A stretch of DNA of 64,000 nucleotides from Ligustrum vulgare (lineage: Eukaryota > Streptophyta > Magnoliopsida > Lamiales > Oleaceae). A program made the position numbers and the translations under genes. The stretch is taken from NCBI GenBank assembly GCA_963555705.1, contig OY743179.1, forward strand, positions 18,980,692-19,044,691, in the 5' to 3' direction. This document shows positions 11,702-21,799 of this stretch, in pieces (the stretch's first letter is position 1; every line of letters starts with the position of its first letter). The notes below the pieces were generated by a model that was not told the DNA's origin, searched no databases, and saw nothing but the letters and a program-made list of their open reading frames with translations.

Positions 11702-11755
11702 GTTATACACACATATGATCAGTTATACACACAGTCGCTATATATATATATATTT
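11662..11755. repeat. (TA)n microsatellites within duplicated TTATACACAC-rich sequence
   Basis: Two TA runs (about 11662-11698 and 11740-11752) each follow a copy of ATGATCAGTTATACACAC..GTCGC, so the whole block is a short tandem duplication. Confidence 0.75.
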
Positions 11756-11784
11756 GGTTCCCAGATTCTTTCAATTGTTAATTA

Positions 11785-11905
11785 ATGGACAAATATCAGC
11801 AATACGAATGTTCAACTTATCATTTTGATGCAAACGAAGACGGGAAAATATCGGCATCGGAGTTGCAGTAGTTTGTTGAAAGCAAATACTCCTCCAACCA
11901 GTGCT
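11785..11905 (+). pseudogene. EF-hand (calmodulin-like protein) fragment
   Basis: From ATG 11785 the frame reads MDKYQQYECSTYHFDANEDG and continues KISASELQ, followed at once by TAG. The segment FDANEDGKISASEL is a canonical EF-hand loop (Asp at 1, Asn at 3, Asp at 5, Gly at 6, Ile at 8, Glu at 12) as in CML38-like calcium sensors. After the TAG the frame reads FVESKYSSNQC and stops again. A complete CML has two to four EF-hands. Only one survives and no downstream hand is recognisable, so this is a relic. Confidence 0.6.
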
Positions 11906-12319
11906 GAAAAAGGAACATCCAGATGGATAAGTAGCATCTCCAAAAATTGCCTTAGGTCGGCTAACTTTAGAGAGAAAACTTCTGTCAACGATTTTCACTT
12001 ATTTTAAGATCTTTAATGAGACCTGATTTTCAAAATTATTTCTCAAGTAAATGGTTTTAAAATTTTTAAATATAAAAAGTATAAATGAGTGTGATTTGCC
12101 CTTAACTGTACCTCTCATCAAAGATTGGAGGCCCGAGACCCTTTTTCATTAACATTTTTGCATCCCAAATCAGATAATTTCTGATTAAATCCAAATTTAA
12201 GCTAATTTAAATCGAAATTGAACAACACGTGAAAGAGAAGGAATTCTCCATAATTTTCATAAATATTGTATTAATTCACCAATGAGACACAATTTTTATA
12301 ACGTAATAAGATAAAACTA

Positions 12320-12538
12320 CTATGGGCTACAGCAACATAGTGTTTCTCCATTGTATTGTTTAATACACGCTGCATCGTTAAACCGTCTCTTTATGCATTC
12401 TGCCAAGCATTTATCGTCCCCAAAACTCGGCGAACATACAAAATAGCAGAAAGGGTTCAGTACTTCAACCTTTTCACCTTCACAAAAATTAAAACCAATC
12501 GCGTTAGGTTCATACAATTTTTTTTTTTTTTTTTTACA

Positions 12539-12570
<32 letters not shown>

Positions 12571-12659
12571 GGGATCGATGGTAGAAACATACCGATGTTG
12601 AAAGCAGTGGCAGCCATAAAGACAGCAAAGAGAATTATTATATATTTGACGAACTCCAT
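12320..12659 (-). CDS. Defensin-like secreted cysteine-rich peptide (two exons)
   Basis: Exon 1 is 12593-12659 and exon 2 is 12320-12477, joined by a GT-AG intron of 115 bp that contains TA and poly(T) tracts. The phase is consistent (67 + 158 nt, 75 codons including TAG). The product is 74 residues: a hydrophobic N-terminal signal segment (MEFVKYIIILFAVFMAATAF), then a short mature peptide with eight cysteines at about 33, 37, 46, 50, 60 and 70-72. It ends CCCSP. Signal peptide plus eight cysteines, with the intron just after the signal sequence, is the usual layout of plant defensin-like (DEFL) genes. Such peptides act outside the cell in defence or signalling; the specific role is unknown. 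A TATA box lies 44-50 nt upstream. The adjacent Cys-Cys-Cys is unusual, so subfamily membership is open. Confidence 0.7.
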
Positions 12660-12702
12660 TTGTTGCTTATGATGGGGTTTAAGGATGATATTTGGTAGGT
12701 GT

Positions 12703-12709
12703 TTTTATA
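12703..12709 (-). promoter_or_regulatory. TATA box of the defensin-like gene
   Basis: The minus strand reads CCCTATAAAAACACC, about 45 nt before the ATG at 12659. This implies a leader of roughly 15-20 nt. Confidence 0.6.
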
Positions 12710-14194
12710 GGGTTATTGTAGGATTATATTATAATTATGCTAATATTTCAATATATTGCTATTTTAACCAACTAGTAATCGCACCCGTGCGATGCACGGA
12801 ATAAATAATATTTATTGAATAAGTTGTAAAAATACATTGTCCGATAAAAATAACACAATAAAAAATAATAATAATAATAACTTGTATACAGAAATTGTGA
12901 ATAATTTGTAATTTCATTTCTCTCTATAAGATTTCTTACCTTAATGCATAAATTGTATATTCAATATACAATCAAAATATCAAAAAAAAAAAAAGTTATG
13001 AATTGCAATTTTTTTAACAGTTAATCATTGTCTAGTTTCCTTAATTTATTTATTCATATAAAATTAATTATTCAAAAATAATTTTTTTTAATGTTCATTT
13101 ACAACCACATATTATTTTAAAACTAATTTTTCACAATTGCACATACTACTTTTTTACCACACATTCTAAAACAAGAAAATCAATTTTTAACCACTCAATT
13201 GATTGATTTGACAATTATTTTATTTTTTATACTACATTATTTCACTTTCAATCACACATTTAAAACAATTTCTATAGTTTATATCAAACTTAATCCTATT
13301 TAATAGTTTCAAATACAATGTGACATTTTATTTTTCACCAAGTATTGAAAATGACCATGTTACCCACATACACACAAAACTATTTTTTGTGCATGTTAAA
13401 TAAATGTATGGACTATATTTTATTTTTAAATAGAATAAGTTTGATAAAACATTATATTTTTATTTTCTATAGAATTCAATGAATTAATTGTTAAAGTCTG
13501 TAGTATATATTTTACAAATTGATGTTATTTTAAATTTAAAAAAATTATAAAAATAGATAAATGAACAAAATGAGTAAATTTATAAAATTAATTTCAAAAT
13601 TACCGAAGAGTTTATCAAAACCTGAAGTTGTAGAAATTAAAATGATTCAATTGAATTTACTTAGAAAGATCGGATGTCATTATTTATTTTAATTTGATAA
13701 GAAAAAAGATTTGAAATTAATCATTTATGTCAAATTGAAGTTATGTAAGAAATGATAAATATCATTTTATAACTTAGATGAAATAAATTAAAAAGATTGG
13801 ATACTGAAAAAAGTAAAAAGTATAAGTAAAACTTTTACCTTTATTATTTGAGGCAATTTTAAGAATGATATACTTAGAGTTTGCTCTCATTTGTTAACTT
13901 TTATTGAACTTCTCGTTAAAATCATGAATTTGACACATATATTGCATATTTTTTGACTTCAAAATATTACATTAATTATCAAAAGAATAAAAATAATATA
14001 CAATTTGATCTTTTTATAGATTTTTTATTTTTTACAATTAATAAGTCATTTATTACATGATATCTATAATTAATTTTGCATTAATTGAAGTTTCCTAATT
14101 TAATTATTAAATTAATTAACAAAATTACAAAGTTTCCTAAAATAGTAAGGAAAAATGGTAGGAAACTATGTGTGGATTTTTTTGGCTGCTATAC

Positions 14195-14232
<38 letters not shown>

Positions 14233-14469
14233 TTGCCATATAGTTTGCGATCTGCAAAATCATATCCTATTTATCGCTGCAAAGGATAATCTCAGACTCA
14301 TATCAAGTCATTTTGTGAAGGCACCACGCGATTTTTACAATTTGATTTGGGGAATTGAACAAAATAAGCACAAATATTATAAATTTAAAATGATTGCTTG
14401 AATTGAAATCGAATCTCTTTTTGTACACTAATTCAAACCTGGAAGTAATATAATCTTGATAGAAAATGA
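12710..14469. other. AT-rich intergenic DNA
   Basis: No gene is seen. A near-palindromic GCACCCGTGCGATGCACGG motif at about 12780-12798 resembles a signature common in plant repeats, but no element ends could be fixed. There is a (TA)n run at about 14200-14230. Confidence 0.4.
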
Positions 14470-14861
14470 GGTTAAATATTACAATTGTCACTTAATTTTC
14501 TTAAATATTTTTCAATTGCCTTGAACTTACGGGTCGTCGTTGAATTTTTTGAAAAGGTTTTCAAACTGCTGCTCGATTCACTAGAATACATTCGTCGATC
14601 CATTCATCGTTTAAAAAGTTAAAGGACTTGATGAATTTGCCTAAATATCATCGCATTAATCATTATGTCTACCATGTCATCTAGTTCGGTAACTTTTAAA
14701 ATAGCTCAAGCGAATGGAATATGTTACAAATTATATTGAGAACTTTTAAAAGTCAATAACAAATGTGAAATAGTTGAAAAAGTTCAATGATAGACTTTTT
14801 TAAGGTTAACGACGAGTAGTGAATATTTAAAAAAGTTGAGTGGCAATTGAGATTTTTAACC
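14470..14861. mobile_element. Candidate inverted-repeat (MITE-like) element
   Basis: The left end GGTTAAATATTACAATTGTCAC is matched in reverse complement by GTGGCAATTGAGATTTTTAACC at the right. The arms extend imperfectly for about 60 bp (CTTAAATATTTTTC against TGAATATTTAAAAAAG). No clear target-site duplication was found, so the ends and class are uncertain. Confidence 0.45.
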
Positions 14862-15631
14862 ATACAAGAACATCTCCAATACATTCCGTGGATTGAAAAA
14901 ATACACATGACATATCAACAAATAGACGAAATATGATATAAATCCCTATTCGATGCACAATGTGGATTAGAATGTTAGGCTGACGTGACATTAAAAAAAA
15001 TAGACATTGTGGGGTGGAATGTCTACATCGAGACGCTCCGTGAGACATGCTGACTCAGCATTAAATTTTATTTTTTAATTATTTAATTATTATAAATAAG
15101 GACGTTGGTCAATCAGGTTTAATGATACAAGTTATTTCTATTTGAACTCTTTATACATTGAAAAATCCTGCAAATGAGGCTTAATTTAATCATAGTAATT
15201 AATTTTAAATTAAATAAAAAAATGACACATAATTAATATTATTTAAATGTAGAGGGAATCATTGGAGAGTAAATTTTTTAACCATAGAAATTTTTTATTT
15301 CTTCGTCTATTTATTCACGCTCTCTAAAAATTCGTTTATTTTATTGTTACGTCAACTCAAATTCACGAAGTCCATTGGAGATACTCTAATATGATTTCTT
15401 CCACGATTTTAGGATGAATCTATCCAACTGTTATTAATGCAAATTGATTTTAATACCGTTTAGGACCCAATTACCTATTGTATCTATATATATATATAAA
15501 CAGCAGAGATTTTGAGAATCTTTTCTTCAATTTTCAATTTTGGAGAATATTCTTTAATGTGAACAGAATTTTTATCGACTACAAAACAAAAAAAAAGGTA
15601 CAGTTATTCAATAGCTGTGTCATTATTTCGT

Positions 15632-15877
15632 TACCCTTGATCGATTCAGTTATCGAACTTCCAAATAATGCGTTGGATATAAGAAAGAGAAATTCTAATC
15701 TATCACATAGTATGCCACACCAGGTGACACTCCCTCACATGAAAGGTAGGGCGCTACCCTTGATCGATTCAGTTATCGAACTGCAAAATAATGCGTTGGA
15801 TATAAGAAAGAGAAATTCTAATATATCACATAGTATGCCACACCAGGTGACACTCCCTCACATGGAAGGTGGGACCG
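15632..15877. repeat. 123-bp tandem duplication
   Basis: TACCCTTGATCGATTCAGTT begins at 15632 and again at 15755. The two units differ at only a few bases. The unit is a multiple of three, which creates a long but probably meaningless ORF through both copies. Confidence 0.85.
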
Positions 15878-15950
15878 CTCATTCTGAGAACGGTCCCACA
15901 CACACATGTGAGAGTGCGTCACCTTGTGTAGCAAAACTTGGGTAATAGAA
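15810..15950. mobile_element. Candidate small foldback element overlapping the duplication
   Basis: AGGTGACACTCCCTCACATG ... GTGGGACCG is mirrored by CGGTCCCACAC ... CATGTGAGAGTGCGTCACCT around a loop near 15880. Part of a related sequence follows at about 15975-16030. No duplication of flanking DNA was identified. Confidence 0.4.
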
Positions 15951-16029
15951 TAACATAATAATTCTATAAAAAAAAAGAGTAATGTTATTCTACCACATAA
16001 TGTATCACACCGAGTGCCACCCCTTCACA

Positions 16030-16990
16030 CGGAACGATTATGACATTCTCTATCCATGAAATAACCCACTTTCCCATTATTTTTCAAATTCAGTTCCTGG
16101 ATTTCAAAATTTATGGTGGCAGACAATCTTGTCCTTTTTGCTTTGTGCAAACTCGGATCCACTGTTTGATGCCCTGTAGATTTCATCAACGTTTTGATAA
16201 CTTATGTCAAATCTTTAGTTTCAAATGAAAAAAAAAATGGATTTTTTATAATTTGATTTGTAGGAATTTATTTTTGCAACAATTTTCTTATCGTTTGAAT
16301 CTAAAGGGTTGATTTTTGATTGAACAGGTGCAAATAGCTAAATGGGTTGGGTCTCCATTTTCTGGTTTTATCCAAATCTTCTAAAAAAAAAAATTACACG
16401 TGAAAGCCAAAAATTGGTCTGAGCCGGCTCATCGATTCCTCAAACTCTCTGCCGATTACGAAATGTTGATGTTACACTCTTGGCATGGTAAATATATATT
16501 CGAAGCATTTTAAATTTAATAAAATTCTTTTGGAAAAATTGCATTTAATAGAAGCAAATCAAAATATTAACTGGAGTGGAATGGTATTCTGTTCATAGTG
16601 CACTTAAGGTGTTTGTGTTTTTGTCTGTGAGGAAATTGATTTCTATGTTTCAGGAAAAATCTAGTATTTGGAAGTGTTCGAAATCCAAATATAACATGAA
16701 CTGCCCTTCGGTGACTACAGCATGCTTCCCACAATTGTGATTGTCGCATGCACTACTAACTCCTGTCTCATGGTCTCGTCGCCTGCTAATTGGGGGTAAG
16801 CTGTGGCCAAATATTGTTTATCATTATTTATGATATTGTGATACTATGCCTAAGCACATTGGCCACGACCTGTGTTGAGTCGGATCTGTAAATATTTTAT
16901 ATTTTTCTGTTATTTTGTCCCATAAAATATATCATTGTTATAGTGCATTATTACTTATATTACTGCATGCTTTATAAATTGGTGTTAATG
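16030..16990. other. Intergenic DNA without a supported gene
   Basis: A stretch at about 16400-16487 reads as an open segment (AKNWSEPAHRFLKLSADYEM) ending at a GT donor-like site. I cannot match it to a family. It could belong to the same relic as the MORC-like exon downstream. Confidence 0.3.
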
Positions 16991-16993
16991 CAT

Positions 16994-17456
16994 GTGGGGA
17001 CGGAGCTAGAGATTCGAGTAAGTGGGGGCCAAAAATTTCAAATGGTGTGAGGGGGGAGGCGGAGATCCCCTCCCGGGAGTTCGGGAGTGGAGCCTCCGAA
17101 ATTTTTTTGAACCAAAATGATTGAAATAACGAAGCAAATATGACGATACATCATCAATAATCAATTCTAAACTCTATTTGAACTCTCTTCAACAACATTT
17201 TCTTAACGATGTCTTTTTATTAAATATCTCTCCATAATCTATTAATTTGAAATATCAAATATGATAATACATCATCAATAATCAATTCTAAATCGTTCGC
17301 AGTTGCAAATTTCCTAATTTTAATCTATTTTCTTTAAAGAAACAGGGAGATCAATTTTTTTTCTGGGCCTAACAGCCCCCAAACCGAAAACTGGGCTCAA
17401 ATTTTTTCAGATCCCAGTGGGGGCCCCCACTGGGCCTCAAATAGATTCGTCCCTGT
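16994..17456. mobile_element. Candidate non-autonomous DNA transposon with GGGACGGA-type ends
   Basis: The ends GTGGGGACGGAGCTAG and TAGATTCGTCCCTG are imperfect inverted repeats. The ends resemble those of the hAT-type elements at 35119 and 61914. It holds an internal duplication of ATCATCAATAATCAATTCTAA. No exact target duplication was found. Confidence 0.45.
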
Positions 17457-17807
17457 GTGTATTGACCACTTATTTTTATATTATTCTAAACTTATTCTCC
17501 TTTCGATTTTCCTTTCTAATCAAGCTTTCAAATTTTTTTGTGAATTTTTCTTTATTTTTAAAATTTTTTGTGAAGGCTTTTTGTTGATGAACTTGATTTT
17601 CTCATAAACTGTTTGCTGTAACTTTTCCATGGATAATGGTTGTGGGAATGATCCGGAAAAAATACCTCTTGAGTATACTCTATTAAATGCAAAATGATAT
17701 ATACTATTGGACATTGTAAGTAAATCAAGTTTTTTCAACTAATACATGCCTGGTTTTGGTCTTGCTAATGTGTTTGTGGTAGTAATAGGTGCCTTCTATA
17801 GGACCTA

Positions 17808-17937
17808 TCAGTTTGCTCATTGATTTATTTGGAGCTCTTTGTACCATATGGAAATGGATTTAAAGCAAATACCATGAGGCTTGGAGCTGATGTCATTGTC
17901 TTCTCACGTAACGTTGCTTTGGGGGAGGTCATAAAAG
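17808..17937 (+). pseudogene. MORC-type GHKL ATPase exon fragment
   Basis: After an acceptor-like CCTATCAG the frame reads through PYGNGFKANTMRLGADVIVF followed by SRN, closing at an AAAAG|GT donor-like site. The GNGFK..TMRLGADVIVFSR block is the ATP-lid region of plant MORC (microrchidia) ATPases, which act in chromatin silencing. Neighbouring exons expected of a MORC gene (the N-terminal LLDNS/A helix or the downstream S-IGLLSY block) were not found nearby. This is most likely a relic or captured exon. Confidence 0.55.
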
Positions 17938-18585
17938 GTTTATACTCTTTACTCTGATTTGAAATTTTTGTCCAATATTTTTTAATGTGATTTGGATAAA
18001 ACTAGGGTTGGTTTAGTATAAAAGAAAATAATTGTAAGATCCAAATATAGTCCAATTGAAGGACCAAACATCCATTTTTTTCAAAATTCTTGCACCCTGG
18101 TGATATATTTCATCATCATAAACTGTTTACTGCAATTTTGCTAAACTCATATCGATTTTCAATTTGATTTTTGGCCCATGCGAAACATTAGATTATCGTC
18201 GTATACATTTTTGAGCACAGGAAAAGATATTGTGGTTCCGATAGTCAGTATTTTACTACTCTTTTGTGGCTAGCTTGAAATATATTATTTTCATTTTTGC
18301 CTTGAATTGCTTAATTAAAATTCCTTAAATCCAAAACATATTTAAGTTTTTATTGAGAAAAAATTGAACCATTAATTATATCAAAAATGGTCAAAATGCT
18401 GAATCACTTTTAAAAGGAAAAATTATAGTACAAAAAGCAACGCTTAACCATACAATGATTATGCTAAAAATGGAATTAAATTGGATTATACAGTTCATAA
18501 TCCATCATAATAAATATCCTAAAATTCCATAATATATTGAAGTTTGACAGAAATAAAATGAAGACTTATACCAAAAAAAGTAAGG

Positions 18586-18774
18586 TCAAAACTTGAAAAC
18601 ACTCGGCCACATAAAAGAGAAATCCCTTGCTCTGAATAATATCTCATCAAATCTACCAGGGGAAATTTGGAGTGCATTGTATCCACCATCACTGAAATCC
18701 CAGGTTCTATACAGTGAGACGCATTTTTGCACCACGTTGCAGCATTTCTCTGATTCTGAGTCTGGTGGATACAG
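18586..18774 (-). pseudogene. Unidentified C-terminal exon-like fragment
   Basis: A minus-strand frame reads from near 18774 to TGA at about 18586. It is well balanced (contains SDGGYNALQISPGRFDEILF and ends WPSVFKF), which looks like true protein rather than chance. I do not recognise the family. Its upstream part is cut at the boundary of the 1,022-bp tandem duplication, suggesting the duplication or an insertion removed the rest of the gene. Confidence 0.35.
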
Positions 18775-20818
18775 CCACAGCATGGTCCATCATCCAGTAA
18801 GAATTCCACCCATTAAAATAGAAAGGTCAACCATACACTATGAACTGGGTCCCATTCCTCTCTCCACAAAACTCATGTTATTTCTCCATTGTAACTGATC
18901 CGTAGGTCCCCAAAAGACATGTATATAAATGCAAAACCAATGATTGGATACAATTCATTTCCTCCTTGCATTCTGCTTGAAGGTGATTCATTTAACCATG
19001 AAAAATAGTACCACTAAGAAAATATTTATTCCAAGATGGGTTTTAGTCGATTTAGATTTATCCCCTTCTCCAACGGGTATATATTTGAACATGCACCATT
19101 AATGAAGGGGTTATATTACTTGGTGGATGGTTAAATTAATTGATGATTAAATTGGTGGGCCGTTAGAAAAAATGTGGAGAAATTGTAGAGAATAGGAAAG
19201 AACAATGTATAATTAGAAATGGGGCAATCATTGTCAACGGAGCAAGTTATGGAGCTACGCGAGGTACTATTGAATCCAGTAATATCTCGGGTGGGAACCT
19301 TCCACTGGCATTTTTGAGATTGCGTTTATTATTTAGCATTTTTTGTTGAATTTTATGCATCATGTGACGACTAATGTTATGTATAAGAAGATTTTTCAAA
19401 ATTTATAATACTTTTAATAACATAATTATTATTATTTAAATTGGCACTCGCCATTGTTACTTTTCATTGACTTTTTCATATTATTTTGTGTTAGTATATT
19501 ATATTTTATTAATAAAATATGTCTGTATATCGCATGAGTGTGAAACTAGCTATCATAGAATATGACTTGATTGCGACTAGGTACCGTTACTAAAAAAAAT
19601 GAAAGATTATTAATGCTTTGCTTCGACTCAACCTAGTTCTGGTCTGAATATATAATATAAGTTAATAGCAAGTTTATTTACAAGAAAGCTTGTGTTCAGC
19701 AAAATCATTTAAACAAAAAATTTTAAATGTACAATTTTTCAAACTACTTTTTAACTATAAATATTTTCTTTTTTCAATTTTTTTTAATCACATTTTACCA
19801 CAGCATGGTCCATCATCCAGTAAGAATTCCACCCATTAAAATAGAAAGGTCAACCATACACTATGAACTGGGTCCCATTCCTCTCCACAAAACTCATGTT
19901 ATTTCTCCATTGTAACTGATCCGTAGGTCCCCAAAAGACATGTATATAAATGCAAAACCAATGATTGGATACAATTCATTTCCTCCTTGCATTCTGCTTG
20001 AAGGTGATTCATTTAACCATGAAAAATAGTACCACTAAGAAAATATTTATTCCAAGATGGGTTTTAGTCGATTTAGATTTATCCCCTTCTCCAACGGGTA
20101 TATATTTGAACATGCACCATTAATGAAGGGGTTATATTACTTGGTGGATGGTTAAATTAATTGATGATTAAATTGGTGGGCCGCTAGAAAAAATGTGGAG
20201 AAATTGTAGAGAATAGGAAAGAACAATGTATAATTAGAAATGGGGCAATCATTGTCAACGGAGCAAGTTATGGAGCTACGCGAGGTACTATTGAATCCAG
20301 TAATATCTCGGGTGGGAACCTTCCACTGGCATTTTTGAGATTGCGTTTATTATTTAGCATTTTTTGTTGAATTTTATGCATCATGTGACGACTAATGTTA
20401 TGTATAAGAAGATTTTTCAAAATTTATAATACTTTTAATAACATAATTATTATTATTTAAATTGGCACTCGCCGTTGTTACTTTTCATTGACTTTTTCAT
20501 ATTATTTTGTGTTAGTATATTATATTTTATTAATAAAATATGTCTGTATATCGCATGAGTGTGAAACTAGCTATCATAGAATATGACTTGATTGCGACTA
20601 GGTACCGTTACTAAAAAAATTGAAAGATTATTAATGCTTTGCTTCGACTCAACCTAGTTCTGGTCTGAATATATAATATAAGTTAATAGCAAGTTTATTT
20701 ACAAGAAAGCTTGTGTTCAGCAAAATCATTTAAACAAAAAATTTTAAATGTACAATTTTTCAAACTACTTTTTAACCATAAATATTTTCTTTTTTCAATT
20801 TTTTTTAATCACATTTTA
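18775..20818. repeat. 1,022-bp tandem duplication, ~99.5% identical
   Basis: Copy 1 is 18775-19796 and copy 2 is 19797-20818. By eye I count about five differences (a CT indel, T/C near 20184, A/G near 20474, A/T near 20618, T/C near 20777). The junctions share CCA. The content is AT-rich and non-coding; short ORFs in it are not supported. Confidence 0.95.
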
Positions 20819-21799
20819 CCAAAAAAATTCAAATAATCAGTTTAAATTAATTATAATAGCTGCCAACGTGGCAACGTACCAAAGTTTTGCAAACTTATCA
20901 TTTTTCCCAGACCAACACCATGGATCATATGTAATGCCCTTACGCCCCCAATGAAATTTAGGTCACGTTAAGTATAGATTAAAATCAGAATTTTAAAATT
21001 TTTTTATCAAAATTGATGAAATATGTGGTTAAAAAATTATGGAACCCATAAAATATATGGTTGAAATTAATTATTGATTTTGATTTAAATTAAAATCTAA
21101 ATTTTAATCGATACCAAACAGATATTTCTGGTAAGAACTTTAATGGGCTACTTAGACAAGTGGTTGCTAATATTTGTGTACAATCTCAAGGCAGCTGCCC
21201 TCACCCAGGATTAATCAGATGAAACTTAGATACCTAAAAAAAAAAAAACACTTTTTCTCTGCTATTATCGTGAGCAAGGGTTACAGTTAAATAAAAGATA
21301 AATCTGTGAATATTTTCAACAATCGCTTAACTCAAACTAATTGAGTTTGACAGTGTTGATCAATGTATTATCTATATTTCACCATTTTGGCACTTAAAAG
21401 ATGCTATATCATACTTATTTTTTCTAACCAAGTGACAAATGGTGAATATTATAAATTTGACCGAATAGATCAACAAAAGTTACAGAATACTTGAATGGTG
21501 ACACAAAATTTACTGGGTTTTTGTCAAGGTAGACAGTCAGTATCGCGCAATAAAGACAAAAAAAGAACTAAAACCATGCCTATTGTATCGTCTAGTCCAT
21601 TACAATGTTTGAAACCGATCATATCCTGAGTTAACACCACGGGGAATAACTAATATTTAAAACATTTGACATCAAATTCACAGCATGGCAGAGAGAAAGA
21701 AATACAAGAACCCTTATTTCGCTGACATGAAAACATGATGCAGCAACAAATACAAAAACCCGTCAACCATGGCAATAGTTATTTCATCACCTCCCTTAC
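20819..21799. other. Intergenic DNA and 3' region of the complex I subunit gene
   Basis: No separate gene. The right part (about 21.5-21.8 kb) is probably the 3' untranslated region of the minus-strand gene ending at 21800. Confidence 0.45.

Noticed and set aside
12779..12800. GCACCCGTGCGATGCACGG near-palindrome as a regulatory site
   Set aside because: It resembles a signature widespread in plant repeats; no element boundaries or gene context to support a function.
16400..16490. Open segment AKNWSEPAHRFLKLSADYEM with a donor-like end as an exon
   Set aside because: No family recognised and no acceptor; kept only as a note within the intergenic entry.
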